This document shows positions 8,696 through 15,867 of a stretch of DNA of 64,000 nucleotides, piece by piece. Every line of letters begins with the position of its first letter. Positions within the stretch are counted from its first letter, which is position 1. The translations under genes and the position numbers were made by a program. The notes beneath the pieces were generated by a model. The model searched no databases. It saw only the letters and a program-made list of their open reading frames with translations, and was not told where the DNA came from. The DNA comes from Sphingobacterium spiritivorum. Its GTDB lineage: Bacteria > Bacteroidota > Bacteroidia > Sphingobacteriales > Sphingobacteriaceae. The DNA lies in the NCBI RefSeq assembly GCF_016724845.1, contig NZ_CP068082.1, forward strand, positions 2,480,001 through 2,544,000. The letters are read 5' to 3'.

Positions 8696-9049
8696 CTATT
8701 TTTTATCTGCCTTTAGCTTCCTGCCTTTTTCGATATAGCTTTTTCCCTTAGCCATAAGCTCTTGTACAAATTCATCGCTGCTTTGTATGGCATTGGCATT
8801 GAGCAGATCCTTGATTGCTCCAATCGTATAGAAGTATTGCCCGTAGAGTTTTGAATAAGCTATTTCGCCTTTGGTACGCATACGCCACAAAGTCTTTTCG
8901 CTAATGTGCAGGTATTGGCATACCTCGTGGTTGTTCAGCCACAGGTCATCGTAGCCTGTATCATTCAGCCTTTTGAGATAATCGGCAATCGTATTGATAC
9001 GGCTGTTAAGCTGTTGCCACGCTTCTTCTTCGATAGTGATTATTTTCAT
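8696..9049 (-). CDS. Helix-turn-helix protein, Xis2c-like
   Basis: 117 residues from the ATG at 9049. An in-frame GTG at 9070 would add seven residues, but it falls about where transcription should begin if CAATTTTG at 9075-9082 is the -7 box, so the ATG is chosen. An HTH_17 domain occupies about 40-100 (NHEVCQYLHISEKTLWRMRT, then KGEIAYSKLYGQYFYTIGAI). The C-terminal tail is lysine-rich. It is the first gene of the excision-type operon and corresponds to xis2c of CTnDOT, required for excision. Expression there depends on RteC binding upstream of the promoter; rteC lies immediately upstream here too. Confidence 0.8.
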   Translation of the reverse strand: MKIITIEEEAWQQLNSRINTIADYLKRLNDTGYDDLWLNNHEVCQYLHISEKTLWRMRTKGEIAYSKLYGQYFYTIGAIKDLLNANAIQSSDEFVQELMAKGKSYIEKGRKLKADKK

Positions 9050-9074
9050 TGCATTGCTATTAATGTTCACAATG

Positions 9075-9120
9075 CAAAATTGCTAAGGGTGGGAGAGTTT
9101 GTCTGCCAATGTCTGCCAAT
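9075..9120 (-). promoter_or_regulatory. Candidate promoter of the excision operon with ATTGGCA repeats (possible RteC site)
   Basis: On the minus strand a perfect tandem repeat of ten bases, ATTGGCAGAC twice (9120-9101), precedes CAATTTTG (9082-9075), one mismatch from the TAnnTTTG -7 box. The TTG of the second repeat lies 24 bases upstream of the box and could act as the -33 element. A third ATTGGCA lies on the minus strand at about 9222-9228. In CTnDOT, RteC activates the xis2c promoter by binding repeated half-sites just upstream. These repeats are the natural candidates here; binding is inferred, not shown. Confidence 0.5.
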
Positions 9121-9157
9121 TGGTTTGGCGGTTTTTTGAAAATTTTTGCAATTGCAT

Positions 9158-9182
9158 AAAACCCTTATTCAGTAAGGGTTTT
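9158..9182. terminator. Perfect 10-bp hairpin between rteC and the excision operon
   Basis: AAAACCCTTA (9158-9167), a 5-base loop and TAAGGGTTTT (9173-9182) form a perfect stem ending in T's on both strands. It could be a bidirectional terminator or the 3' end of a short RNA made from the rteC side. Confidence 0.55.
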
Positions 9183-9242
9183 GAGGCTTTTGAATTATTT
9201 ATTACAGCATTTTGCTCCAATTTGCCAATGGGCAGAGATGGG

Positions 9243-9273
9243 CAAAAAAAAGTAGTACACGGAAATGTACTGC
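9243..9273 (-). terminator. Rho-independent terminator of rteC
   Basis: Read on the minus strand, GCAGTACA, a six-base loop and TGTACTAC form an 8-bp stem (one G-U pair) followed by eight T's. It begins 24 bases after the rteC stop codon. Confidence 0.75.
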
Positions 9274-9296
9274 TTTGAAAAAATGGCTTTTGATAG

Positions 9297-10148
9297 TCAA
9301 AGGTCTTTATCCATATATTCTTCCAATGAAATTTTGAGTTGGTCTAAAAACGCTGTTCGGGAGCCAGCACGGGTTTTCATTCTGTGGAAAGCGTGGTGTA
9401 TATCGTTTACAGGAGTTCGAAACAGGATTTGGAAAATCAAAGCCAGTTTTCGTATGCCTATATTTCCATTAGAAACAGAACTGGAAGCATACAGGGCATA
9501 TATCAGTTCGATAAGTGCGTTTTGTGAATTTGTCCACGAAATGTCCTTACTGATTTCCTCATTCAGATTTAATAGAACCAGGTCTGGGTTTTCTTCGGGA
9601 TTTATTTTGTTTAGTAAATAAGTATAGAGTAGTTCATTGGCAATAATATGGGCTATTTTGTTATCGTAATAAGTGGAAAAACTAAGGTCTATTTCAAAAA
9701 CTCCGCTATTCAAACCATCGTGGTAATTAATTTTCCCGAGCATAAAGTAGCTGTGGTCACGGTCAGTTCTTCCAGCACGGTAATACCTGTAAAAATAAGT
9801 GTTGCAAATACTCTCTTTATATTCTGATTTGAGAGATTTTAACTCATTCTCGACAAAGCTCTGATATATTTCTCCTATATTGACAGGGCACGTTGTTTCG
9901 ATGCGGAAAACTTTGTTATAGTAAATGAGCTTTCCTAAGATTTGTGGTTTGATGTTTTTGAAAAAGTCAATTTCCTGTCCTTCATTTTTAAATCCGTCTT
10001 TTAACACTTTGCCTTTTACATTTTGCATCATCTCATTTAGGAATAAGGTCATTTGGTATGCCTCTTCCGCAGTTGGCGTTAGTTCGGAGGTCAGTTTATT
10101 TTCCTGATGCCTGATTTGCGATAATATTTTACTCAACAGAATTTCCAT
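9297..10148 (-). CDS. rteC: RteC-type regulator of conjugative element excision
   Basis: 283 residues matching the RteC family: alternating charged helices, the conserved YRYYRAGRTDRDHSYFMLGKI centre (shown in part), the IAHIIANELL segment, and a C-terminal winged-helix-like part ending in FHRMKTRAGSRTAFLDQL. RteC of CTnDOT is the last regulator in the tetracycline cascade and activates the xis2c-xis2d-orf3-exc operon, which is exactly what lies downstream here. No rteA, rteB or tetQ is in the window, so its own control is unknown. A strong terminator separates it from the operon it should activate. It is the outermost gene of the element on this side. Confidence 0.9.
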   Translation of the reverse strand: MEILLSKILSQIRHQENKLTSELTPTAEEAYQMTLFLNEMMQNVKGKVLKDGFKNEGQEIDFFKNIKPQILGKLIYYNKVFRIETTCPVNIGEIYQSFVENELKSLKSEYKESICNTYFYRYYRAGRTDRDHSYFMLGKINYHDGLNSGVFEIDLSFSTYYDNKIAHIIANELLYTYLLNKINPEENPDLVLLNLNEEISKDISWTNSQNALIELIYALYASSSVSNGNIGIRKLALIFQILFRTPVNDIHHAFHRMKTRAGSRTAFLDQLKISLEEYMDKDL

Positions 10149-10244
10149 AGCACAATCGTTTTATAATTATCACTATCTTTCTTGGAATACATCTATTATT
10201 GATAACCCAAAATTTGGAAAATATAATGAGTTAAATATCACAGG

Positions 10245-10269
10245 TTCCCCACAGTGGGGGGATTTTTTT
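10245..10269 (+). terminator. Terminator-like hairpin facing the chromosome
   Basis: TTCCCCA, a CAG loop and TGGGGGGA (10245-10262) are followed by seven T's on the plus strand. No plus-strand gene precedes it; it would stop antisense transcription from under rteC before it leaves the element. Confidence 0.55.
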
Positions 10270-10294
10270 GATAATTTTTGTATGGGAGGGGTGC

Positions 10295-10344
10295 AATAAA
10301 GGGTAAAGTACATTGTTGCTTTACCCTTTATTTTTCTATATTTG
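10295..10344 (+). promoter_or_regulatory. Perfect 14-bp inverted repeat overlapping a promoter-like sequence
   Basis: AATAAAGGGTAAAG (10295-10308), a ten-base loop and CTTTACCCTTTATT (10319-10332) are perfectly complementary. A TTG in the loop (10316-10318) and a perfect -7 box TATATTTG (10337-10344) are 18 bases apart, so the repeat sits between and over the promoter elements as an operator would. Read as RNA, the stem is followed by a T-rich run and could instead terminate. It points toward the 36-codon frame at 10370. Confidence 0.5.
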
Positions 10345-10369
10345 CAATATTGATTTACAAGGTAATCAG

Positions 10370-10480
10370 ATGAAAGCGAGTGCAGTAAGCACCATTACTA
10401 AATCATTACCGATTGGATTTTCCACTCTTGTAAACTACTCTTTATTAGCCACTTTGGGCTTAATTAATCTTTTTATTTAA
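10370..10480 (+). CDS. Candidate 36-residue hydrophobic peptide at the element-chromosome junction
   Basis: ATG at 10370 opens a 36-codon frame ending in TAA at 10478-10480. The peptide starts MKASAVSTITKSLPIG and ends in a hydrophobic stretch of about 18 residues (STLVNYSLLATLGLINLF), i.e. one possible membrane segment. AAGG lies about seven bases before the ATG, and a promoter-like TATATTTG lies 25 bases before it. The frame ends within a few bases of where the interrupted oxidoreductase gene loses homology, so it could be a real small protein of the element, a truncated longer gene, or chance. I do not recognise it. Confidence 0.35.
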   Translation: MKASAVSTITKSLPIGFSTLVNYSLLATLGLINLFI

Positions 10481-10777
10481 AAAACTCACCGGGAAGGTAC
10501 AGGCATCGATAAATACTTTGAGCACTCCGGGATAGCTGCCATTGTATTCCGGGATAATAAAAATAAACTTTTTGGCGGCGGATACCTGCTCCTGAATGAC
10601 GCTGAATGCTTCGCTCCGGTTGTTGTAGAGGTCTGATACGATGATGTTTTCGGGAAGATCTCCTAAGGATAATAAACCCCATTCTTCTCCTTTACGGCTA
10701 AGTTCCTGTTGATAATATAATGCCACCTTTAGGGAGTGACTACCCACTCTGTTTGTTCCCGATATAATTAAATTCAT
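10460..10777 (-). pseudogene. NAD(P)H-dependent FMN reductase, 3' part removed by element insertion
   Basis: The first ~100 residues are a clear flavodoxin-like NADPH-dependent FMN reductase: IISGTNRVGSHSLKVALYY at the start, then KFIFIIPEYNGSYPGVLKVF, the flavin-binding signature. Family members run to about 175-185 residues, with a further glycine-rich segment after the FP-x-SF-x-NKK stretch. Here the frame ends three codons after NKK (stop at 10460), exactly where element sequence begins. The remaining ~80 codons should be at the far end of the element, outside the window. The shortened product lacks a third of the fold and is probably inactive. Confidence 0.8.
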
Positions 10778-11014
10778 TGTCGTCTTGTTACTTACAAAAA
10801 CCGCTCCGTGCAGGAGTTACGATATCATTGATTTTTTGTATCTTAGCGGTCTGTGGTTTAGTGGACTAAACTGCTATCAAAAGTACGAATTTAACATCAT
10901 TTAAGCATTTTATTCATAAATCGTCAGTAAATTTGTCGTTTAAGCAGAACAAAAGCAGGTTTTTTGATGGTTTACTTGAATTAAGAGGCATATAACGTTT
11001 TAGATTATCATTCA

Positions 11015-11812
11015 ATGGGTAAAATTATAGCTATCGCAAATCAAAAGGGAGGAGTAGGGAAAACCACTACTTCTATTAACCTGGCTGCGAGTTTGGCCGT
11101 GTTAGAATATAAAACACTTCTGGTTGATGCTGATCCTCAGGCGAATTCCACGTCTGGTATCGGTTTTGATCCAAGAGGCATCAAAGCAAGTGTATATGAG
11201 TGTCTGGTCAATGACCTGAGCGCCCGCGAAGCTATTCAAGCCACCGAAACTCCAAATCTGGATCTGCTTCCGGCACATATTGATCTGGTCGGAGCTGAGA
11301 TCGAGATGATCAATATGCACGAGCGTGAGTATAAGATGAAGAAGATTCTGGATGAAATCAAAGACGATTACGATTTCATCATCATTGACTGCTCCCCATC
11401 TTTAGGACTGATCACGATCAATGCCCTTACCGGTTCGGATTCGGTTATTATACCGGTACAGTGTGAGTACTTTGCTCTGGAAGGACTTGGTAAATTATTG
11501 AATACAATCAAGATCGTTCAAAACAGATTAAATACAAATCTGGAAATCGAAGGGATCTTACTCACCATGTATGACGTACGTCTTCGTCTGTCAAACCAGG
11601 TGGTAGAAGAAGTGCGTACACATTTTAATGACTTGGTATTTAGTACTATTATTCAACGTAATACGCGTTTGAGCGAAGCTCCGAGTTTTGGTATCTCCGT
11701 AATTATGCATGATGCTTCCTGTAAAGGAGCGATTAATTACCTGAACCTGGCGAGAGAGATTCTGGAAAAAAATGGAATGGTTAAAGAGGAAAAGCAAACG
11801 GTAACTGCATAA
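11015..11812 (+). CDS. parA: Chromosome-partitioning ATPase ParA/Soj
   Basis: 265-residue deviant Walker ATPase: KGGVGKTTTSINLAASLA (residues about 11-28), LLVDADPQANST as A' motif, and FIIIDCSPSLGLITINAL as Walker B. There is no N-terminal DNA-binding extension, as in chromosomal Soj-type ParA. It works with ParB, encoded one base after its stop codon, to move replication origins apart by ATP-dependent nucleoid binding. TAAATTTG at 10928-10935 is a perfect -7 box upstream, though no good -33 TTG accompanies it. The location next to parB, dapB and lepB is common in Sphingobacteriaceae. Confidence 0.95.
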   Translation: MGKIIAIANQKGGVGKTTTSINLAASLAVLEYKTLLVDADPQANSTSGIGFDPRGIKASVYECLVNDLSAREAIQATETPNLDLLPAHIDLVGAEIEMINMHEREYKMKKILDEIKDDYDFIIIDCSPSLGLITINALTGSDSVIIPVQCEYFALEGLGKLLNTIKIVQNRLNTNLEIEGILLTMYDVRLRLSNQVVEEVRTHFNDLVFSTIIQRNTRLSEAPSFGISVIMHDASCKGAINYLNLAREILEKNGMVKEEKQTVTA

Positions 11813-11813
11813 T

Positions 11814-12740
11814 ATGGCTGCACAACAACGTAAAACAGGGTTAGGTAAAGGACTTGGGGCATTGCTCCAGAATGAAAATATTGAAGTATCCAGATCATCA
11901 AGTGTATCGGAGTCTGATGTAATGGAAAAAGGTAAAACTTCCGGAAGCATTAATTTTATCAAAGTAGAAGAGATCACCGTCAATCCTTTCCAGCCTCGTA
12001 CAGATTTTGACGAGCAGGCTCTTCAGGAATTATCCGAATCTATACAGCTTCAGGGATTAATACAGCCGATTACTGTTCGTCAGGTAGGAGACAATGCTTA
12101 TCAACTGATCAGTGGAGAGCGTCGTCTGCGTGCTTCCAAACTGGCAGGTATTACCTCCATTCCGGCATATGTACGTACAGCCAATGACCAGCAGATGCTG
12201 GAAATGGCACTTATTGAAAATATTCAACGTGAAAACCTGAATGCCATCGAAGTGGCGCTGAGTTTTCAGCGCATGATAGAAGAATGTAACCTTAAACAGG
12301 AAGAACTGGGGGATCGGGTGAGCAAAAACCGTTCTACAGTGACGAACTATCTGCGCCTTTTGAAATTACCTCCTGTCATACAGGCTGCCATTCGTGACGG
12401 ACAGCTTTCTATGGGACATGCACGCGCACTCATCAATGTAGGAGAAGTCGATAAGCAGTTGTATATCTTTAAAGAAATCATTGAAAAGGGACTTTCTGTA
12501 CGTAAAGCAGAGCAATTGGTACGTGAGGTACAACAAGCTGCTGCCCGCAAGAAATCTCCTTCAGATAAAAAAACGGCACTTACTTTTCAATTTCAAAAAA
12601 TAGAAGATGACCTGGCAAGTAAATTTGCTTCAAGGGTAAAACTAAACGTTAAATCATCTACAAAAGGAAAGGGAGCTATTGAAATTCCTTTCGAGTCAGA
12701 AGATGATCTGAGCCGGATCCTGGAGTTATTGGATTGGTAA
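11814..12740 (+). CDS. parB: Chromosome-partitioning protein ParB/Spo0J
   Basis: 308 residues. It has the N-terminal ParB/Sulfiredoxin CTPase domain (VNPFQPRTDFDEQALQELSE, then the GERRLRASKLAG box) and a central helix-turn-helix (LGDRVSKNRSTVTNYLRLLKLP, in part). A basic linker (AARKKSPSDKK) leads to the C-terminal dimerisation domain. It loads at parS, slides as a CTP clamp and stimulates ParA. Its ATG is one base after the parA stop, so the two are translationally coupled. No perfect parS was seen in the window. Confidence 0.95.
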   Translation: MAAQQRKTGLGKGLGALLQNENIEVSRSSSVSESDVMEKGKTSGSINFIKVEEITVNPFQPRTDFDEQALQELSESIQLQGLIQPITVRQVGDNAYQLISGERRLRASKLAGITSIPAYVRTANDQQMLEMALIENIQRENLNAIEVALSFQRMIEECNLKQEELGDRVSKNRSTVTNYLRLLKLPPVIQAAIRDGQLSMGHARALINVGEVDKQLYIFKEIIEKGLSVRKAEQLVREVQQAAARKKSPSDKKTALTFQFQKIEDDLASKFASRVKLNVKSSTKGKGAIEIPFESEDDLSRILELLDW

Positions 12741-12748
12741 TTTGTAGA

Positions 12749-13489
12749 ATGATGATAAAGTACCTGTTCACTCTTTTTGTTCTGATTTCCACTACAGTAG
12801 TCTGTTTTGCTCAAAAAACAGATACCGTAAAGACTATTCCTGCCAGGAATACAAAACTGGAAGCAGAGAAAATCGTGACTCAGGATACGGTCAAGAAAGA
12901 AGAATCCCGAAAAGAAAGAAGAAAAAGAGAAAAGGCTGAGAAAGAAGCGAAGGAAAAGGCGGAAGAAGTATTTAAAGACTCTGCCCGCCTGGCAATAGAA
13001 CACAAGTCCAAAGTTGCCTGGAAAAGATCTCTTATCCTTCCCGGATGGGGACAGCATTACAACGGAGGTGTATGGTGGATCAAAGTTCCGGTAATATACG
13101 GAGGTTTTGTGTCTACAGGTCTTATTATAGAATTTAACCAACGCTATTACAGCCAGGTACTTAAAGAACTGGATTTTCGTATTTCCACAGGAGATACAGA
13201 GCGAAAAGATCCTGAACTAAGAGGCATGTCCACCACAGGACTGATTCAGGCCAAAGACAATTTCAGAAGAAACCGTGATTTGGCTATATTAGGTACACTG
13301 GGTTGGTACGGATTAAACATTGTAGAAGCCTATGTCGATTCTATGCTCAAGAACCGATGGAATATAGGAGATGCCAAAAATGTAAATATCCGATTTTCTC
13401 CTACAATCATATCTAATAACAGTTATGCTTTCCAAAGCGGACCGATTCGGCCGACTGTTGGTCTAAAAATGACTATGCAATTCAAATAA
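12749..13489 (+). CDS. DUF5683 domain-containing protein
   Basis: About 246 residues from the ATG at 12749, eight bases after the parB stop; the frame extends to a TTG at 12734, but the ATG gives a proper signal peptide (MMIKYLFTLFVLISTTVVCFAQ). A lysine/glutamate-rich helical linker (about 40-85) is followed by the DUF5683 domain: KRSLILPGWGQHYNGGVWWIK (shown in part), with two hydrophobic segments near VIYGGFVSTGLIIEF and AILGTLGWYGLNIVEAYVD. The C-terminus looks like outer-membrane-type beta strands. Conserved downstream of parAB in Bacteroidota; function unknown, probably envelope-located. Confidence 0.85.
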   Translation: MMIKYLFTLFVLISTTVVCFAQKTDTVKTIPARNTKLEAEKIVTQDTVKKEESRKERRKREKAEKEAKEKAEEVFKDSARLAIEHKSKVAWKRSLILPGWGQHYNGGVWWIKVPVIYGGFVSTGLIIEFNQRYYSQVLKELDFRISTGDTERKDPELRGMSTTGLIQAKDNFRRNRDLAILGTLGWYGLNIVEAYVDSMLKNRWNIGDAKNVNIRFSPTIISNNSYAFQSGPIRPTVGLKMTMQFK

Positions 13490-13663
13490 TACACGCAAAC
13501 CTCTTTATAAATCCATTTAAGTCATTAAATTAGCGTGGTAAATATTTTGACTTGAAGAAAAAATCCTGATAATATGAAATATACCTGAGCCACAGACCGC
13601 ACTAACGGGAGTGGATATTATTCAGATATTCCATATTGCAGTTAAAAAACAAATTATATCCAT
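13490..13663. other. Intergenic gap before dapB
   Basis: 174 AT-rich bases. No convincing terminator after the DUF5683 gene or perfect TAnnTTTG box was found; the closest is TATTTTG around 13547-13553. Confidence 0.4.
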
Positions 13664-14407
13664 ATGAAAATAGTCCTTTTAGGATACGGCAAAATGGGTC
13701 AGCTTATTGAGAAATTCGCACAAAAGCGAGGTCATGAGGTGATACTTGTTGTTGACCAGCATAATAGAGAAACATTGACCGCTCAAGATATACAGGATGC
13801 TGATGTAGCCATCGATTTCAGTGTGCCATCAGGAGCTCTGGAAAATATCAGTCTGTGTTTTGAAGCATCTGTACCACTCGTTGTGGGTACGACCGGATGG
13901 TACGATCATCTGGATGAGGTAAAAGATATTTGTCTGGAGACAGGTCAGTCCTTATTATACGGTTCTAATTTCAGTATTGGAGTAAATATTTTCTTCCATA
14001 TCAATAAAATGCTGGCAAAGGCTATTCAACCCTATCATCAATATGATGTGCAGGTAGAAGAAATTCACCACGTACATAAGCTGGATGCACCTAGCGGGAC
14101 AGCTATTACTATTGCAGAAGGTATTCTGAATAATAGTGATACCAAACAGCAATGGGTAAATGAACTGGTAGATGACGGAGATGGTATCATTCCTAAACCG
14201 AATGAATTGCTGATCGAAAGTCTGCGTATTGAAGAAGTTCCGGGTACACATACCGTACTCTATAGTTCAGAAGTAGATCAGATCGAATTTAAGCACACTG
14301 CACATAACCGGGAAGGTTTTGCGCTTGGAGCTGTTATTGCAGCAGAGTGGCTTAAAGGTAAAAAAGGGTTCTATCAGGTAACCGAAATGTTTGACTTTAA
14401 TAAGTAA
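13664..14407 (+). CDS. dapB: 4-hydroxy-tetrahydrodipicolinate reductase
   Basis: 247 residues. The N-terminal Rossmann fold binds NAD(P)H (LLGYGKMGQLIEKFA), the middle has VVGTTGWYD and GSNFSIGVNIFF, and the catalytic segment EIHHVHKLDAPSGTA carries the active-site histidine and lysine. It reduces hydroxy-tetrahydrodipicolinate in lysine and diaminopimelate synthesis. The next gene, a signal peptidase, begins five bases after the stop. dapF lies elsewhere in the window (37.3 kb), so the pathway genes are scattered. Confidence 0.95.
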   Translation: MKIVLLGYGKMGQLIEKFAQKRGHEVILVVDQHNRETLTAQDIQDADVAIDFSVPSGALENISLCFEASVPLVVGTTGWYDHLDEVKDICLETGQSLLYGSNFSIGVNIFFHINKMLAKAIQPYHQYDVQVEEIHHVHKLDAPSGTAITIAEGILNNSDTKQQWVNELVDDGDGIIPKPNELLIESLRIEEVPGTHTVLYSSEVDQIEFKHTAHNREGFALGAVIAAEWLKGKKGFYQVTEMFDFNK

Positions 14408-14412
14408 ATCAT

Positions 14413-15846
14413 ATGATCAGTATTATTGTATTTATAGTATTAACTATTGTTGCATTATTCGGACTTTGGCAGCTCTTTGTCAAAGCAGGAAAACAAGGAT
14501 GGGAATCCATCGTACCTTTTTATCGGGAATATGTATTCGCACAATTGACGGGAAAGCCAACCTGGCAGGTATTTCTATTACTGATTCCGATCGTTAATAT
14601 CTTTATTTTCTATGGTCTTTACCTGGACTTTATCAAATCCTTTGGTAAGTTTAGATTTTGGGAACATGCTGCTGCAATATTAGTTCCTTTTATCGTATTG
14701 CCTATGTGGGCCAAAGATCCGAAGGTAAAATATCTGGGATTGTCTGCTACAGAAGAATTCAAAAAGAAATATCCGTACAAGAAATCTGTCGGAAGAGAAT
14801 GGGCAGATGCGATTGTCTTTGCGATCGTTGCCGCTTATTTTATCCGGAGCTTTGTGATAGAATTATATTTCATCCCGTCCGGGTCAATGGAAAAAAGTTT
14901 AATGACCGGAGATTGTATCGTTGTTAGTAAATTTCACTACGGTGTTCGTCTGCCTATTACACCAATAGCCTTTCCTTTAGCACATCATACCATGCCGCTT
15001 TTGGGGACAAAAGCCTATTCCACTATAATCCAGTGGCCGTACCGCCGCTTACCTGGATTACAGGAGATCAAACGGAATGATATATTCGTTTTCAATCTCC
15101 CTGAAGAAGCTGATCCGCCGTTAAGCCGGCCTATCGACAAACGCGAAAATCTGATCAAACGTTGTGTGGGACTTCCTGGCGATATTATCACGCTTAAAGA
15201 GTCTGTACTATTCGTCAATAATAAACCCGGCTTTGATCCGTCGGAAGGAATGATGGACTATTTTGTTTTTACTGACGGAACAGGGCTGAATCCTGATCGT
15301 ATGTTGGAAAAACGTATTGAGTTCTATTCCGCAGGTCAGGAGCCTTATCAGGTATTTTTGACTAAAGCAGAATTGGCCGATATGAAAACCTGGCCGAATA
15401 TCAAGCAGATCATTCCCAATATTGCCAAACCTACCGATATAGATCAGGGAGAGGGCATATTCCCACATAATCCCAAGTACCATTGGAATGTAGATAACTT
15501 CGGACCGTTGCAAATCCCTAAAAAGGGATGGACGGTGCAGCTTGATAGCATGACTATGCCACTTTATGAGCGTGCGATTCGTGTATATGAAGGAAACGAA
15601 GTCGAGACCAAAGCAGATGGTATTTATATCAATGGGGCTAAAGCATCAAGCTATACTTTCAAAATGAATTATTACTGGATGATGGGTGATAACCGTCACA
15701 ACTCCAGAGATGCCCGCGTATGGGGATTAGTTCCTGAAGATCATATCGTAGGAAAACCTCTGTTTGTATTGTACAGTAAAGATAAAGATGGCTCAGGATT
15801 CTCGAGTTTCAGATGGAATAGAGTATTTAAAAGCATAAACGATTAA
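14413..15846 (+). CDS. lepB: Signal peptidase I, first of a tandem pair, with multi-pass N-terminal domain
   Basis: 477 residues. The first ~100 residues are a multi-pass membrane domain (DUF5684-like, three hydrophobic segments). A further membrane segment at about 132-150 then leads to the peptidase S26 domain. Catalytic serine S158 (IPSGSMEKS) and lysine K249 (ENLIKRCVGLPGD) are both present. Box E reads GDNRHNSRDARVWG: the first aspartate of the usual GDNRDNS is replaced by histidine, while the later D and R are kept. It has large insertions relative to E. coli LepB (324 residues). It cleaves signal peptides on the outer face of the inner membrane. The second copy starts 21 bases downstream. 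Confidence 0.93.
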   Translation: MISIIVFIVLTIVALFGLWQLFVKAGKQGWESIVPFYREYVFAQLTGKPTWQVFLLLIPIVNIFIFYGLYLDFIKSFGKFRFWEHAAAILVPFIVLPMWAKDPKVKYLGLSATEEFKKKYPYKKSVGREWADAIVFAIVAAYFIRSFVIELYFIPSGSMEKSLMTGDCIVVSKFHYGVRLPITPIAFPLAHHTMPLLGTKAYSTIIQWPYRRLPGLQEIKRNDIFVFNLPEEADPPLSRPIDKRENLIKRCVGLPGDIITLKESVLFVNNKPGFDPSEGMMDYFVFTDGTGLNPDRMLEKRIEFYSAGQEPYQVFLTKAELADMKTWPNIKQIIPNIAKPTDIDQGEGIFPHNPKYHWNVDNFGPLQIPKKGWTVQLDSMTMPLYERAIRVYEGNEVETKADGIYINGAKASSYTFKMNYYWMMGDNRHNSRDARVWGLVPEDHIVGKPLFVLYSKDKDGSGFSSFRWNRVFKSIND

Positions 15847-15867
15847 AGAAGCGAAGGACACAACTTC

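Larger units (their letters stand above)
10149..10459. other. Element edge region without a clear gene
   Basis: 311 bases between rteC and the interrupted chromosomal gene. It holds a plus-strand terminator-like hairpin (10245-10269), a perfect 14-bp inverted repeat (10295-10332), a plus-strand promoter-like box (10337-10344) and most of a 36-codon frame, each given separately. The left or right attachment site should lie within or just right of this region. CTATATTTGC at 10336-10345 matches 9 of 10 positions of the GTANNTTTGC core used by CTnDOT integrase, but the protein homology break lies ~125 bases further right. Confidence 0.55.

Noticed and set aside
10473..10682. A 69-codon minus-strand frame in the broken reductase region
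   Set aside because: It is another reading frame of the reductase remnant; the main frame carries the flavodoxin-like signatures.
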